From Bacteroidota bacterium (lineage in GTDB: Bacteria; Bacteroidota; Bacteroidia; Flavobacteriales; BACL11): 64,000 bases of DNA. The notes beneath the pieces were generated by a model. It searched no databases and was not told the origin of the DNA. It saw nothing but the letters and a program-made list of their open reading frames with translations. Shown one piece after another: positions 1-10,107 of the stretch. The stretch covers positions 94,780 to 158,779 of the forward strand of contig JAOOLD010000002.1 in the NCBI GenBank assembly GCA_028408365.1, given 5' to 3'. The stretch's first letter is position 1. Every line of letters begins with the position of its first letter. The position numbers and the translations under genes are program-made.

Positions 1-747
1 TTATGCTTAGGTAAAAGTCTTTATGTTGATGTAGAGGAAAAGCCTGGTTTTATATACGATTGGACTCCTGGCCCAAACACTTCTGATGTTAACTTACAAC
101 CAACAACAACTGGAGTACACAATTATATATTGAGTGTAACTGAACCTGGATGTAATCCCTATGAATTAGAAGTAAATATTAATGTTGAGCAAATAAAATC
201 TGAAATTTCTATCAGAAATAGTGAGATTTATTTTAGAGCAGACGATGTAATTTCACCGGATAAAGCTGTAAATATTTTATCAGTTGTAAGCGATGAAAGT
301 ATAACTGTTTCCTCAAACTCCAACTTAGGAATATCTCATGAATGGGTATGGGACCAAGGAACTAGCACTGAATCTGATATCCAAATTCCTAATATTGATA
401 AAAATAAATGGATATATCTTAAACTTGATTCAAGTGGTTGTTTAGGATATGACTCAGTATATGTTGCGCTTTCAGTTATACCGTTTGATGCAATAAGTCC
501 GAATGGAGACATGAAAAATGATAAATGGAACATTTTGGGAATTACTGCAAATAGATATGATCAGGCGGTAATAACAATTTATAACAGGTGGGGAGAGGAA
601 GTATATAAAACTTATGGAGGTAGTCAGTTTACGCCTTGGGATGGAACAAAAGACGGTAATGAATTACCTGTTGGTACTTATTATTACATAATAGATTTGG
701 CTAATGAAGATGAACCCATTACCGGCCCAGTAACAATTATTAGATAA
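1..747 (+). CDS. T9SS type B sorting domain / gliding motility-associated C-terminal domain protein, 5'-truncated by the window edge
   Basis: Frame 1 is open from base 1, upstream of the TTG 'start' at 130. C-terminus AISPNGDMKNDKWNI...YNRWGEEVYKT...WDGTKDGNELPVGTYYYIIDL is typical of CHU_C/type B CTDs. Confidence 0.9.
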   Translation, partial: LCLGKSLYVDVEEKPGFIYDWTPGPNTSDVNLQPTTTGVHNYILSVTEPGCNPYELEVNINVEQIKSEISIRNSEIYFRADDVISPDKAVNILSVVSDESITVSSNSNLGISHEWVWDQGTSTESDIQIPNIDKNKWIYLKLDSSGCLGYDSVYVALSVIPFDAISPNGDMKNDKWNILGITANRYDQAVITIYNRWGEEVYKTYGGSQFTPWDGTKDGNELPVGTYYYIIDLANEDEPITGPVTIIR

Positions 748-758
748 AAAATTTGATT

Positions 759-1694
759 ATGACATTTAAGAAAAGTTTATACCTATTATTTTTAATCGCA
801 ATATTCCCAATTTATGGAAAGGGTCAGCAGTTGCCACAGTTGACACAGTATATGATGAACAATTATGCTATAAATCCAGCTGTTGCAGGCATGCAAGACT
901 ATTACCAAATTAGAACTACAATTAGAAATCAGTGGGTAGGTATTGAAGATGCGCCAACAACAAATATATTAAGTGTTTATGGAAAAAGAGGAGATAATGT
1001 AGGTTTAGGAGGAGTTGTGTTTAATGATCAAGTTGGACCGACAAGTAGAATAGGAGCTAATATGTCTTATACATATCATTTTAATTTGAGTAAAAAGACA
1101 ATGCTAGCATTGTCTTTATCAGGTGGATTCACCCAATTTAAAATTGACAAAATAGGGTGGAATGTTCAACACCCTGATGATCCAGTTACTCAAGGTGATG
1201 TAATTGTTGACGCAATTCCTGATGCAACATTTGGATTTAATTTCTATGGAAAAAATTGGTACTTAGGAGGTTCTATTCCTCAACTAGTAAGTTCTAATTT
1301 AGAATTATTAGACACTGATTTTGCAAGAGATTTTAATACTGAAATGACAGGTAGTTTAAGTCCACACGTTTACATCTTAGGAGCATATCAACATACAATC
1401 AATGACTTTTGGAGTGTAGAGCCGAGTGTTCTTGTTAAATATATGGATCCTGCTCCAACGCAGTTTGATATTGGACTAAAAACAGAATATAATGATAGAT
1501 TATGGGCAGGAATAAATTATAGAAGCAATGGAGATATGGCCGCTTTATTTGGTTATAATATTGGTGAGAGATTTATTGTTGGTTATTCTTATGATATAGT
1601 AAATGCTGACATAAATGATTATTCCTCCTCCTCTCATGAGTTTATGGTTGGAATCAATTTCGTTCCTGTAAAAGAGCAACAACTTATTGATTAA
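759..1694 (+). CDS. PorP/SprF family type IX secretion system membrane protein
   Basis: Signal peptide, then QLPQLTQYMMNNYAINPAVAGMQDYYQIRTTIRNQWVGIEDAPTT; lies directly downstream of the CHU_C protein. ATG at 759 preferred over TTG at 753. Confidence 0.92.
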   Translation: MTFKKSLYLLFLIAIFPIYGKGQQLPQLTQYMMNNYAINPAVAGMQDYYQIRTTIRNQWVGIEDAPTTNILSVYGKRGDNVGLGGVVFNDQVGPTSRIGANMSYTYHFNLSKKTMLALSLSGGFTQFKIDKIGWNVQHPDDPVTQGDVIVDAIPDATFGFNFYGKNWYLGGSIPQLVSSNLELLDTDFARDFNTEMTGSLSPHVYILGAYQHTINDFWSVEPSVLVKYMDPAPTQFDIGLKTEYNDRLWAGINYRSNGDMAALFGYNIGERFIVGYSYDIVNADINDYSSSSHEFMVGINFVPVKEQQLID

Positions 1695-1704
1695 ATATAT
1701 AAAA

Positions 1705-1730
1705 AAAAGCCTCAAAAATTTGAGGCTTTT
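1705..1730 (+). terminator. Rho-independent terminator after the PorP/SprF gene
   Basis: AAAAGCCTCAAAAATTTGAGGCTTTT: GC-containing inverted repeat followed by a T-run. Confidence 0.85.
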
Positions 1731-1898
1731 AATTGTTGTACTTTAATATAGGGAAAGAATTGTACAACCCAAAACAAGTATTACGACTTGCCCCAAATTT
1801 AGGTTGATTTAAATGGCAAAGGGATCAAGTTGATAATTTTTGTTAACATAAAATTGTTGAATAACTTTTAGGTTAAAAAACTATTCAAAAAATCAGCT

Positions 1899-2993
1899 AT
1901 GAAATTAGCAATTCTAGGAACAAGAGGAATACCAAATAATTACGGAGGATTTGAGCAGTGTGCAGAGGTTTTAGCTGCAGGGTTACAAAAAAAAGGGCAT
2001 GAAGTGACTGTCTATAATCCTTCTTTTCATAACTACAACAAGAAAGTATTTGATGGTGTTACAATAAAAAAAATATACTCACCAAATAAATTAATTGGTA
2101 ATTCTGCATCAAATTTTGTGTTTGATTATTTATGTTTTAAAGATGCTGTAAAATCTGATTATGATATTATTCTGGAGCTTGGACTAATAACATCCTCTCC
2201 GTCTATAATTTTTGTAAGACACAGAGGCAAAATTATTGTTACTAACATTGACGGAATAGAATGGAGAAGAAAAAAATGGAACTTTATAATAAGATTCATA
2301 ACAAGAAATATGGAAAAATTAGGTATAAGGTCTTCTGATTATCTAATTGCTGACAATTTAGGCATTCAAGATTATTTAAAAAAAACATATGATATAAGCG
2401 CAAAATATATTGCTTATGGAGCTGATATTTTAGACACTCCAGATCCCAAAATATTAGATGATTATAATTTGAAAGCTGGAAAATTCATATTATGTATAGG
2501 AAGAATTGAACCTGAAAACAATTATGAAATGATTTTTACATCATATGCAAAAGCTAAATTAAATATTCCATTGATTATAATAGGAAACCATCTAACAAAA
2601 TTTGGTGATTACTTAAAGGATAAATTTAAAAATGAAAACATTTATTTCTTTGGATCAATTTATGAAAAAAAGATTTTAGATAATCTAAGATATTATTCAA
2701 AATTGTATATTCATGGTCACTCAGTTGGAGGCACAAATCCATCGCTAATCGAAGCTATGTCTGCTAGCGCATTAGTTCTTATACATAGAAATAAATTTAA
2801 CCTATCTGTTTTAACAAATAATGAGCTAGCTTTTTCAAACTCCTATGAACTAAAAGAACTTTTGTTAGACAGTAAAATTATTTCAGAAAAAAAGAAACAT
2901 ATTAGTGAAAATCTCAAAATTATAAAAGAGAAGTTTTCTTGGGAAAAAATTATTGATGATTATGAAACTTTTTTTCTTAGTATTTTAAATTAA
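1899..2993 (+). CDS. Glycosyltransferase (DUF1972/GT4-like, rhamnosyltransferase-type)
   Basis: MKLAILGTRGIPNNYGGFEQCAEVLAAGLQKKGHEVTVYN N-terminus; GGTNPSLIEAMSAS donor-binding region. Confidence 0.85.
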   Translation: MKLAILGTRGIPNNYGGFEQCAEVLAAGLQKKGHEVTVYNPSFHNYNKKVFDGVTIKKIYSPNKLIGNSASNFVFDYLCFKDAVKSDYDIILELGLITSSPSIIFVRHRGKIIVTNIDGIEWRRKKWNFIIRFITRNMEKLGIRSSDYLIADNLGIQDYLKKTYDISAKYIAYGADILDTPDPKILDDYNLKAGKFILCIGRIEPENNYEMIFTSYAKAKLNIPLIIIGNHLTKFGDYLKDKFKNENIYFFGSIYEKKILDNLRYYSKLYIHGHSVGGTNPSLIEAMSASALVLIHRNKFNLSVLTNNELAFSNSYELKELLLDSKIISEKKKHISENLKIIKEKFSWEKIIDDYETFFLSILN

Positions 2994-4103
2994 AAAAAGA
3001 CTTTCTGTTATTTTGTCACATATAATTTTCCCTTTTCTCTCTAAAAAATAATTATTTTTTTTATTTGATACATATCCTTCTTTTTGCCAATGTTGAATAT
3101 TTCTTAGAAAGAAAACTTTGTGAGACTTTTGCTTAATTTCTTTAATATTAATTCCTTTTTTAGTGCGTAGTCTTCTAATTATATATTCATTATAAATATC
3201 TTTCTTACTTAAAGTTTCACTTTCATAATATTTTGTGTTAGTTTTCAAGTATTTCATATAAAGAAAATTGTTTTTTACATTCCACCTTCTTGATAATCCG
3301 TTAAATGAGTGAGCAGAAGGACCAACGCCTAAATATTCGCTGCCAAACCAGTAGTTTTTATTATGATTAGACTCATAATTTTTTTTGCAAAAATTGGATA
3401 TTTCGTAATTAACGAATCCTTTTTTTTCACTTAAATCAGCTATATGGTTATATTGATTTATAAATATTTCATCAGATGGTTTACTAATTTCCTTTTGTAA
3501 AATTCTTTTGTGTAAAACTGTATTAGGTTCGATAGTAAGACCATAAATAGATAAATGATTAATATCATAACCAAAAAAGATATTTAAAGACTCATCCAGT
3601 TTTTTTAAGCCTTGATTGGGCAAATTAAACATAATGTCAACAGAGATATTTTTGATTCGAGAATTAATTGCAATCTCAACAGAATTCTTTGCTTGCATTG
3701 AGTTATGGGATCTATTTAATGATTTTAATATTTCGTCATCAAAAGATTGAACGCCAATACTTAATCTGTTAATACCTATATTAAAATAATCATCTAATTT
3801 TTTTTTATTAATATCATCGGGGTTAGTTTCAATTGTAATTTCAGTATTGTCAGTAATAATAAATACTTCACTTATGTTTTTTAATATTTTCTTTATCAAG
3901 TGAGTGGAGATAATTGATGGGGTTCCTCCTCCAAAGTAAATAGAGCTTAACTTTTTATCTTTTAAATAATCTTTTCTTGTCCGAATTTCTTTAATAATAG
4001 AGTTTATTAATTCTTCTTCTTTTTTTTTAGAAATTACAAAGTGAAAGTCACAGTATATGCACCTTTGTTTGCAGAAGGGAATATGTATATAAATGCTGCT
4101 CAC
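2985..4103 (-). CDS. hemW: Radical SAM family heme chaperone HemW
   Basis: SIYIHIPFCKQRCIYCDFHF (CX3CX2C), GGGTPS, SIGVQSFDDEILKSLNR. Confidence 0.92.
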   Translation of the reverse strand: MSSIYIHIPFCKQRCIYCDFHFVISKKKEEELINSIIKEIRTRKDYLKDKKLSSIYFGGGTPSIISTHLIKKILKNISEVFIITDNTEITIETNPDDINKKKLDDYFNIGINRLSIGVQSFDDEILKSLNRSHNSMQAKNSVEIAINSRIKNISVDIMFNLPNQGLKKLDESLNIFFGYDINHLSIYGLTIEPNTVLHKRILQKEISKPSDEIFINQYNHIADLSEKKGFVNYEISNFCKKNYESNHNKNYWFGSEYLGVGPSAHSFNGLSRRWNVKNNFLYMKYLKTNTKYYESETLSKKDIYNEYIIRRLRTKKGINIKEIKQKSHKVFFLRNIQHWQKEGYVSNKKNNYFLERKGKIICDKITESLFLI

Positions 4104-4127
4104 TGAAATAGATTAAAAAATCATCAT

Positions 4128-4135
4128 TAAATTTG
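4128..4135 (+). promoter_or_regulatory. Bacteroidota -7 element TAAATTTG, 4 nt before the msrB ATG
   Basis: TAAATTTG-tgat-ATG. Confidence 0.55.
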
Positions 4136-4139
4136 TGAT

Positions 4140-4523
4140 ATGAAACAAAATAAAAATTATTTCTCAACTTTAACAAAGGAAGAACATGAAATAATAGTAA
4201 ATAAAGGTACTGAAAAACCATTCTCAGGAAAATACAATAACTTTTACCTTCAAGGAATTTTTGTTTGTAAAGCCTGTGAAACACCTCTTTACAAATCAAG
4301 TAACAAGTTTGATTCAGGATGTGGTTGGCCTTCATTCGATGATGAAATAGAAGGTGCAATCTCAAGATTTCCTGACTATTCAGGAGGTAGAGTAAGAACT
4401 GAGATTTGTTGCTCTAACTGTGGTGGGCATTTAGGTCATGTTTTTGAAGGTGAGAGATTTACGAAGAAAAATACTCGACATTGTGTTAACTCTTTAAGTA
4501 TAAAGTTTGTTAAACAAAGCTGA
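4140..4523 (+). CDS. msrB: Peptide-methionine (R)-S-oxide reductase
   Basis: Two CxxC zinc motifs, SGCGWPSF, GHLGHVFEGE, RHCVNS catalytic Cys. Confidence 0.95.
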   Translation: MKQNKNYFSTLTKEEHEIIVNKGTEKPFSGKYNNFYLQGIFVCKACETPLYKSSNKFDSGCGWPSFDDEIEGAISRFPDYSGGRVRTEICCSNCGGHLGHVFEGERFTKKNTRHCVNSLSIKFVKQS

Positions 4524-4527
4524 TTAA

Positions 4528-5724
4528 CTATACTTTTTTAAGTTTTATACAAAAAATAGTTCCATAATTTTCTTCAGAACTTGACACAAAAATTTTCCCA
4601 TTATGATACTCTTCAATTATTCTTTTTGTTAATGAAAGACCTAATCCCCAGCCACTTTTCTTACTAGTGTAACCGGGTAAAAATATTTGATTAATTTTAT
4701 TTTTAGCAATACCCTGTCCATAATCTTTTATGAAAATATCAACTTCATAATCATTACTTGTGACATCAAACTCTATTTTACCATTACCCTTCATAGCATC
4801 TGTTGCATTTTTACATAAATTCTCGATGGCCCATTCAAACAATGTTTTATTAGCACTTACAATTATGGGATCCTCAGGAAATTTTTTAATTATTTCTATT
4901 TTTTGAGGCAGCCTTTTTTCCAAGTATTCTAAAAAATTGCCTAATAGTTCATGAATCTGATAATTTTTCAGTGCAGGTACAGACCCAATTTTTGAAAACC
5001 TATCAGTGATTGTCTCAAGTCTTTGTAAGTCTTTATTAATCTCATTTAGTGTATCAGTATTAATCTCACTATCCTTTAATAATTCACTCCACGCAATTAG
5101 TGATGATAATGGTGTAGCTAATTGATGAGCAGTTTCTTTTGCCATACCAGCCCATACTTTATTCTGTTCAGATTTTTTAGCCGCACTAAAAATAATATAT
5201 GCGATAATAAAGAATATTAATATAAAGCCTAATTGATAAAAAGGATAGTAACGAAGCATACTCAAAATGTTAGAATCCTTATAGTATATAAATTGTTTAT
5301 CTCCAATAAAATTTATCTCAATTGGAGTACTATTTTCCTCTTTCATTACTTTAAGTTGATGCTTTAAAAAATTATTTGTAATTTTTTTTTCTTCAAATAA
5401 TTTAACTTTAAAAGTTAATAAACTATCTAATTTACTGTATGTTATTAAATTTCTGTACTCTAAAATACTATCACATTCATCAACTAAAATTAAAGGTATT
5501 TTCTTATTCTCTGTGATTACATTAATTGCTAATGAAAAGTCACCGTCAGATGATATATTAACTAAATTTTTGGTTGCCTGAGCCCATAACTCTATCTTCT
5601 TTCTCTCCTCCTTTTTCAGCTCTTTTACTAAGTTATTTGTAAAAATAATTGAAAATGCAGCTATTAATATTGCAAATAATAATAGCCATTTTTTCCATTT
5701 TTGCTCTTTATTATATACTGTCAT
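4528..5724 (-). CDS. Sensor histidine kinase (two N-terminal TM segments)
   Basis: H-box AKETAHQLATPLSSLIAWSELL, N-box ENLCKNATDAM, DYGQGI, GWGLGLSLTKRI. Confidence 0.9.
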   Translation of the reverse strand: MTVYNKEQKWKKWLLLFAILIAAFSIIFTNNLVKELKKEERKKIELWAQATKNLVNISSDGDFSLAINVITENKKIPLILVDECDSILEYRNLITYSKLDSLLTFKVKLFEEKKITNNFLKHQLKVMKEENSTPIEINFIGDKQFIYYKDSNILSMLRYYPFYQLGFILIFFIIAYIIFSAAKKSEQNKVWAGMAKETAHQLATPLSSLIAWSELLKDSEINTDTLNEINKDLQRLETITDRFSKIGSVPALKNYQIHELLGNFLEYLEKRLPQKIEIIKKFPEDPIIVSANKTLFEWAIENLCKNATDAMKGNGKIEFDVTSNDYEVDIFIKDYGQGIAKNKINQIFLPGYTSKKSGWGLGLSLTKRIIEEYHNGKIFVSSSEENYGTIFCIKLKKV

Positions 5725-8185
5725 CCTCCCATTCTATTTCTGGAGCAATATCTTTTTTTTCATCTACAGTATCATTAATATTTTTTATAATCTCATTAAT
5801 AATTTTTTTTTCTTTTTCAATTTTGTTATTGATTTTTGCTCTAAATTTTATGTTATCGAATTCAATTTTTGTGTCATCAGTAGTTCCTATCATTTTAAGA
5901 TAAATTGCACTGAGACCTTCATTGTTTGATTTAATCTCACCAATTTCTTTATTTATTTTAGTATTCTTTTTTCTGAATTCGTTTGACATGAGCTCGGATA
6001 GAAGAAGAGTAATATCATAGTTGATCTCATTGTTTAAAGAGTGAGTGCCTGAAACAATTAAACTTAAGGCTGATGATATAATTTGCATTTCAGGTATTGT
6101 TATAAGATTATCTTTAATTTCTATCTTATTTTCAAGCTTGGAAAATTTAACATCTTTTAAGTCTTCAACATTAACGAAATTAGATAAATTTCTTAAAGGT
6201 TTAAAGTTAATTAATTCTCCCCTTTCTATAGTCAGATTAGAATTCATTGTTAATCTTTCTTTTATGAAATTCATTCTATTATCCCAAACAGCTGATAAAT
6301 TAATATTTGCAGTACCAATTCCTTTAATATGTTTTGATTCTATGAAGCTTTGATTGAAGTTATTAAAAGAATTAAATGCTTGTCTAATATTTATTGAACT
6401 GAAGTTAAAACTTGTGGATAGCTTCAATTCATCCTCTATAGTTTTGTATAGCTGCATATCTCCTTCAAACTGACCATTTAGTGCAGAGGTTTTTGTGTTT
6501 CTTAAATTCAAAACTTGGTTGTCAATTAAAAAGTCTGTTGTTAAATTTAATGCGTCAAAACTATTGTATGTAAAGTTTTTGCTTGTCATGTTTATTTGAA
6601 GATTAACCCATTTAGGTATGACAAACTCATCCTCGTTTAATTCTATAGTTTTATTTTTTTTAAATAAATCATCTAAGTTAACATATGTGGAATTTGTAGA
6701 TCCTTGAAGAAAAAAATTTGTTTTCTTCCCCAAAATGTACTCTGGTATATTTAAAATCTTACCACTGAATTCAAAGTCTGATTCTCCGCTTGTAATATAA
6801 CTTTTATAAACATCAAATTTTTTATTATTTAAATTAGCATCTAAAAACTCAAAGTTAAATGTGTTTTTGAAATTATTTAATTTATAGGAAAAGTTTTTAG
6901 CATCTAATTTGAAGTTGTATTTTGATGCTAAAAATTTATTTTTAAACTCATTGTTGAATGAAAATTTTCCAGAATAATTACAAGCTACAAATAAATTACC
7001 AGTAATAGTTTCCACATTATCTTTTTTAAGTAACATTTCCAAATCACTTCCTCCAATTTTTGTTTTCATATCAAGATTTATAAAAAAATCCTGTAGATTT
7101 TCTATAAAAAAATCTCCACTAAACTCGCTGTATTTTGTTTTGGCAAAGAAATTATCAAAAGTAAACTTTGTTGAACTTAAATTAGCATATTCACCATTCG
7201 AAACTTTTCCGCTAAATTTCATGTCTTGGAGATTTAATTTTGATTTGTTAAATTTTAAACTTCCGTCCTGAACAAAATATTTAATATTAACTCTGGGGTT
7301 CTTTAAAGATTCATCTTCTTTAATGATACTTCCATTAAAAGATATTAAAGAGTTCAAGCTTGTACTCTCAAATAAGTAATCAAGATACTCAGGGCAATTC
7401 TTTCTAACATTAACAATTTTCTGGTTCTTAAAATCAAATTCTATGTTAAATGACCTCCACTCATTTATATTTCCAGAGACTGATTCTGATTCTAAATCAT
7501 CAATTTTAAGTTTTTCAAATTTATAATCAATTTGATTTTTTTTAATGTTAACATTTCCATTCAAATAAAGCTGTTTATTATCCAAGTGATTTTTACTAAA
7601 AATTAAATCATCACAATACAAATTACCATTTAAATAAAAATTATTGCTTGATTTGCTTGTAATATCAAGATCTTTGATATTGAAGAAAATTTTATTGTTT
7701 TTTTGTAATTCAGAGTATCTGAAATCAGAATTAAAAATTTTAATTCTGTTAAAGATTTTTTTATTTACATCAACATCGGAGCTAGAACTTTTGAATATAT
7801 TAAAGTTTGTATGTTGGTCTGATTTGTAAAGGTTAATCATGCCATCATTTATTTCAATAGTTGAGAAATAAATATTATTAGTCAAAAGCTTGATTAATGG
7901 TAAATGTAATTGGCATTCTTTTGCAAAAAACAAGGTGTCGTTTTCAAAATTAGATTCTTCTTTAACATAAATGTTTTTTATCGAAATTGAAATATTTGTT
8001 AAATTTTTAAAAGCAGATAAATCAATGTCTTCAAAAGAGCAGTCTGCTGAGATAACCTCATTAATACTATTAGTGATACTTTCTTTTATGAAATCGGATT
8101 TGTATTTAGTAAAAAAAAATACCACTGCTACAAAAAGAAATAATAAGATAGATATTAGTAAGAATATTTTTTTTACTACTCCCAT
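5711..8185 (-). CDS. AsmA-like large envelope protein
   Basis: N-terminal TM segment, long beta-rich body, C-terminal AsmA_2-like GTANINLSAVWDN...ERGELINFKPLRNLSNF...ISGTHSLNNEINYDITLLLSE. Confidence 0.8.
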   Translation of the reverse strand: MGVVKKIFLLISILLFLFVAVVFFFTKYKSDFIKESITNSINEVISADCSFEDIDLSAFKNLTNISISIKNIYVKEESNFENDTLFFAKECQLHLPLIKLLTNNIYFSTIEINDGMINLYKSDQHTNFNIFKSSSSDVDVNKKIFNRIKIFNSDFRYSELQKNNKIFFNIKDLDITSKSSNNFYLNGNLYCDDLIFSKNHLDNKQLYLNGNVNIKKNQIDYKFEKLKIDDLESESVSGNINEWRSFNIEFDFKNQKIVNVRKNCPEYLDYLFESTSLNSLISFNGSIIKEDESLKNPRVNIKYFVQDGSLKFNKSKLNLQDMKFSGKVSNGEYANLSSTKFTFDNFFAKTKYSEFSGDFFIENLQDFFINLDMKTKIGGSDLEMLLKKDNVETITGNLFVACNYSGKFSFNNEFKNKFLASKYNFKLDAKNFSYKLNNFKNTFNFEFLDANLNNKKFDVYKSYITSGESDFEFSGKILNIPEYILGKKTNFFLQGSTNSTYVNLDDLFKKNKTIELNEDEFVIPKWVNLQINMTSKNFTYNSFDALNLTTDFLIDNQVLNLRNTKTSALNGQFEGDMQLYKTIEDELKLSTSFNFSSINIRQAFNSFNNFNQSFIESKHIKGIGTANINLSAVWDNRMNFIKERLTMNSNLTIERGELINFKPLRNLSNFVNVEDLKDVKFSKLENKIEIKDNLITIPEMQIISSALSLIVSGTHSLNNEINYDITLLLSELMSNEFRKKNTKINKEIGEIKSNNEGLSAIYLKMIGTTDDTKIEFDNIKFRAKINNKIEKEKKIINEIIKNINDTVDEKKDIAPEIEWEDDSI

Positions 8186-8908
8186 TTATAATCTTTTGAG
8201 AATACTCACTTCTTTTTCAGTCAAGAATCGATACTTACCCCTGACAGTATTTTTTTTTGTTAAACCAGCAAAAGAAGTTCTATCTAATTTAGTTACTATG
8301 TACCCAAGATGCTCGAAAATTCTTCTTACAATTCTATTCTTCCCAATATGAATTTCAATTCCTATATTTTTTTTTGTTTCTAGAAAAGATATTTTGTCGA
8401 CTTTGACAGGGCCATCTTCTAAAATGAGATTCTTTCTGATTTTTTCAAAATCACTTGATTTCAAATTTTTATTTAATTCAACTCGATAGATTTTACTTAT
8501 TTTGTTGCTAGGATGACAAAGTTTTTTTGACAAATCACCATCATTTGTAAACATTAGGACCCCAGTTGTATTTCTGTCAAGCCTTCCGACAGGATATAAC
8601 CTCTCTCTGCAAGCACCACTAATTAAATCTAAAACTGTATTTCTTTTTTGAGGATCTTTCATTGTTGTGATAAAGTTTTTTGGTTTGTTTAGCACCAGAT
8701 ATTTTTGCTTTTCGGCTTTAATTACGGAATCATTAAATTTTACAATATCATTAATATCTACTTTATAGCCCATTGAAGTTATGATTTTGTTATTCACTTT
8801 AACTAAGCCCAAAGAAATAAATTTATCAGCCTCTCTTCTTGAACAAATGCCAGAATTAGAAATGAATTTATTTAATCTAATTTTTTTAATTTCTCCTCTC
8901 AAAATCAA
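8186..8908 (-). CDS. rRNA pseudouridine synthase (RsuA/RluB family)
   Basis: S4 domain RLNKFISNSGICSRREADKFI; catalytic YPVGRLDRNTTGVLMFTNDGDL. Confidence 0.92.
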   Translation of the reverse strand: MILRGEIKKIRLNKFISNSGICSRREADKFISLGLVKVNNKIITSMGYKVDINDIVKFNDSVIKAEKQKYLVLNKPKNFITTMKDPQKRNTVLDLISGACRERLYPVGRLDRNTTGVLMFTNDGDLSKKLCHPSNKISKIYRVELNKNLKSSDFEKIRKNLILEDGPVKVDKISFLETKKNIGIEIHIGKNRIVRRIFEHLGYIVTKLDRTSFAGLTKKNTVRGKYRFLTEKEVSILKRL

Positions 8909-10107
8909 TACTTTATAAACTTAGCTCCTTTGCTACCTATTGATATTATGTACATTCCAGAAGCAAGCTTATTTAATTTAATATTTTTCGAATTTGAGTT
9001 TTCAGACAGAGTTATCTTCTGAACATAGTTTCCGCTGACATCATATATAAAAGCTGGCTCACCATTAAAAGAACTACTAATATTTATTTTAAGTTCTTGC
9101 ACATTATTATCATAACTTATAACGAATATATCTTTAAAATTATTATCAGTGCCTAGTGATTGGTTGCAGGGTAGTAGATTGTAAATGAAATCTCTTGAAA
9201 ATTCAAGACCTTGAATAAATTTAGGATTTACAACACCAAACTGTGCCCATTCGTGATTTGTAAAATTAAGTTCGAGCAATTGATTATTTAGACCTTGATT
9301 ATTTGCCTTCATATGAATTTCGTTTGAACCACACAAGTTTAATAAGGCAGGATTGTTTAGAGCTGGGCTACAGTTGTAATTAACCACAAGATCTAAATCC
9401 CCATGAACACTAACTATTGGTTCTTCAGCAGAATTGATCCAACCTAAATCATGTATACCACCTGCAAAGTTAATTACGCCGTTGATTTTAGATGAGAACC
9501 CAAAATTACCTGCATCTCCTTCTAGCGTACCTCCAATTGAAGATAATCTGGATAATATATTTTGAGGTAATTCTTGCTCGTTGTCTATGTAGGCGTGGTG
9601 AATAGCAATAACTCCTCCAGCAGAGTAGCCTCCAATAAAAATTGCACTCGTATCTATACCATATGGGTTACCATTAATATAACTCTCTTTGAAAAATCTG
9701 ATTGCTGCTCTGGCATCAGCTAGAGATTTTAGCACTGCATCTATCTGAGCATTTGTTGATAAGAAAAAAGTTAATATGTTGGATAGTCTATAGTTGACTG
9801 ATGCAGTGACATACCCTCTTTTTGAAAAATATTCACAAAAATCAACACAGTCAATTGTTGATTTATCTCCGGCGGTAAACGATCCTCCATGAAAATAAAG
9901 TATAAGTGGTCTATTTTGCAAACTGTCTCCAACAGGCGTGTACACATCCATCTCATGCTCGCTATCAAAAAAAATATCGGAGTAACTAGTAGTGGACACA
10001 TCAACATTTGAGAAAATTTCATTCATGTATCTCCCGTTACATTGACTAGCTGCATTATTTAGAAAAAACAGAAAGCAAATAATTAACAAATATTTATTTT
10101 TTTTCAT
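8905..10107 (-). CDS. Secreted alpha/beta hydrolase (carboxylesterase-like) with T9SS type A sorting domain
   Basis: Signal peptide; LYFHGGSFTAGDKS, GGYSAGG nucleophile elbow; C-terminal YDVSGNYVQKI...LNKLASGMYIISI...KFIKY. Confidence 0.88.
   Translation of the reverse strand: MKKNKYLLIICFLFFLNNAASQCNGRYMNEIFSNVDVSTTSYSDIFFDSEHEMDVYTPVGDSLQNRPLILYFHGGSFTAGDKSTIDCVDFCEYFSKRGYVTASVNYRLSNILTFFLSTNAQIDAVLKSLADARAAIRFFKESYINGNPYGIDTSAIFIGGYSAGGVIAIHHAYIDNEQELPQNILSRLSSIGGTLEGDAGNFGFSSKINGVINFAGGIHDLGWINSAEEPIVSVHGDLDLVVNYNCSPALNNPALLNLCGSNEIHMKANNQGLNNQLLELNFTNHEWAQFGVVNPKFIQGLEFSRDFIYNLLPCNQSLGTDNNFKDIFVISYDNNVQELKINISSSFNGEPAFIYDVSGNYVQKITLSENSNSKNIKLNKLASGMYIISIGSKGAKFIKY

Noticed and set aside
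336-533. Minus-strand 65 aa ORF
   Set aside because: Fully antisense to the type B CTD protein; no family resemblance.
1735-1800. Weak inverted repeat TTGTAC...GTACAA and AAGT..ACTT in the gap before the glycosyltransferase
   Set aside because: Six-bp arms in AT-rich DNA; no supporting context for an ncRNA.
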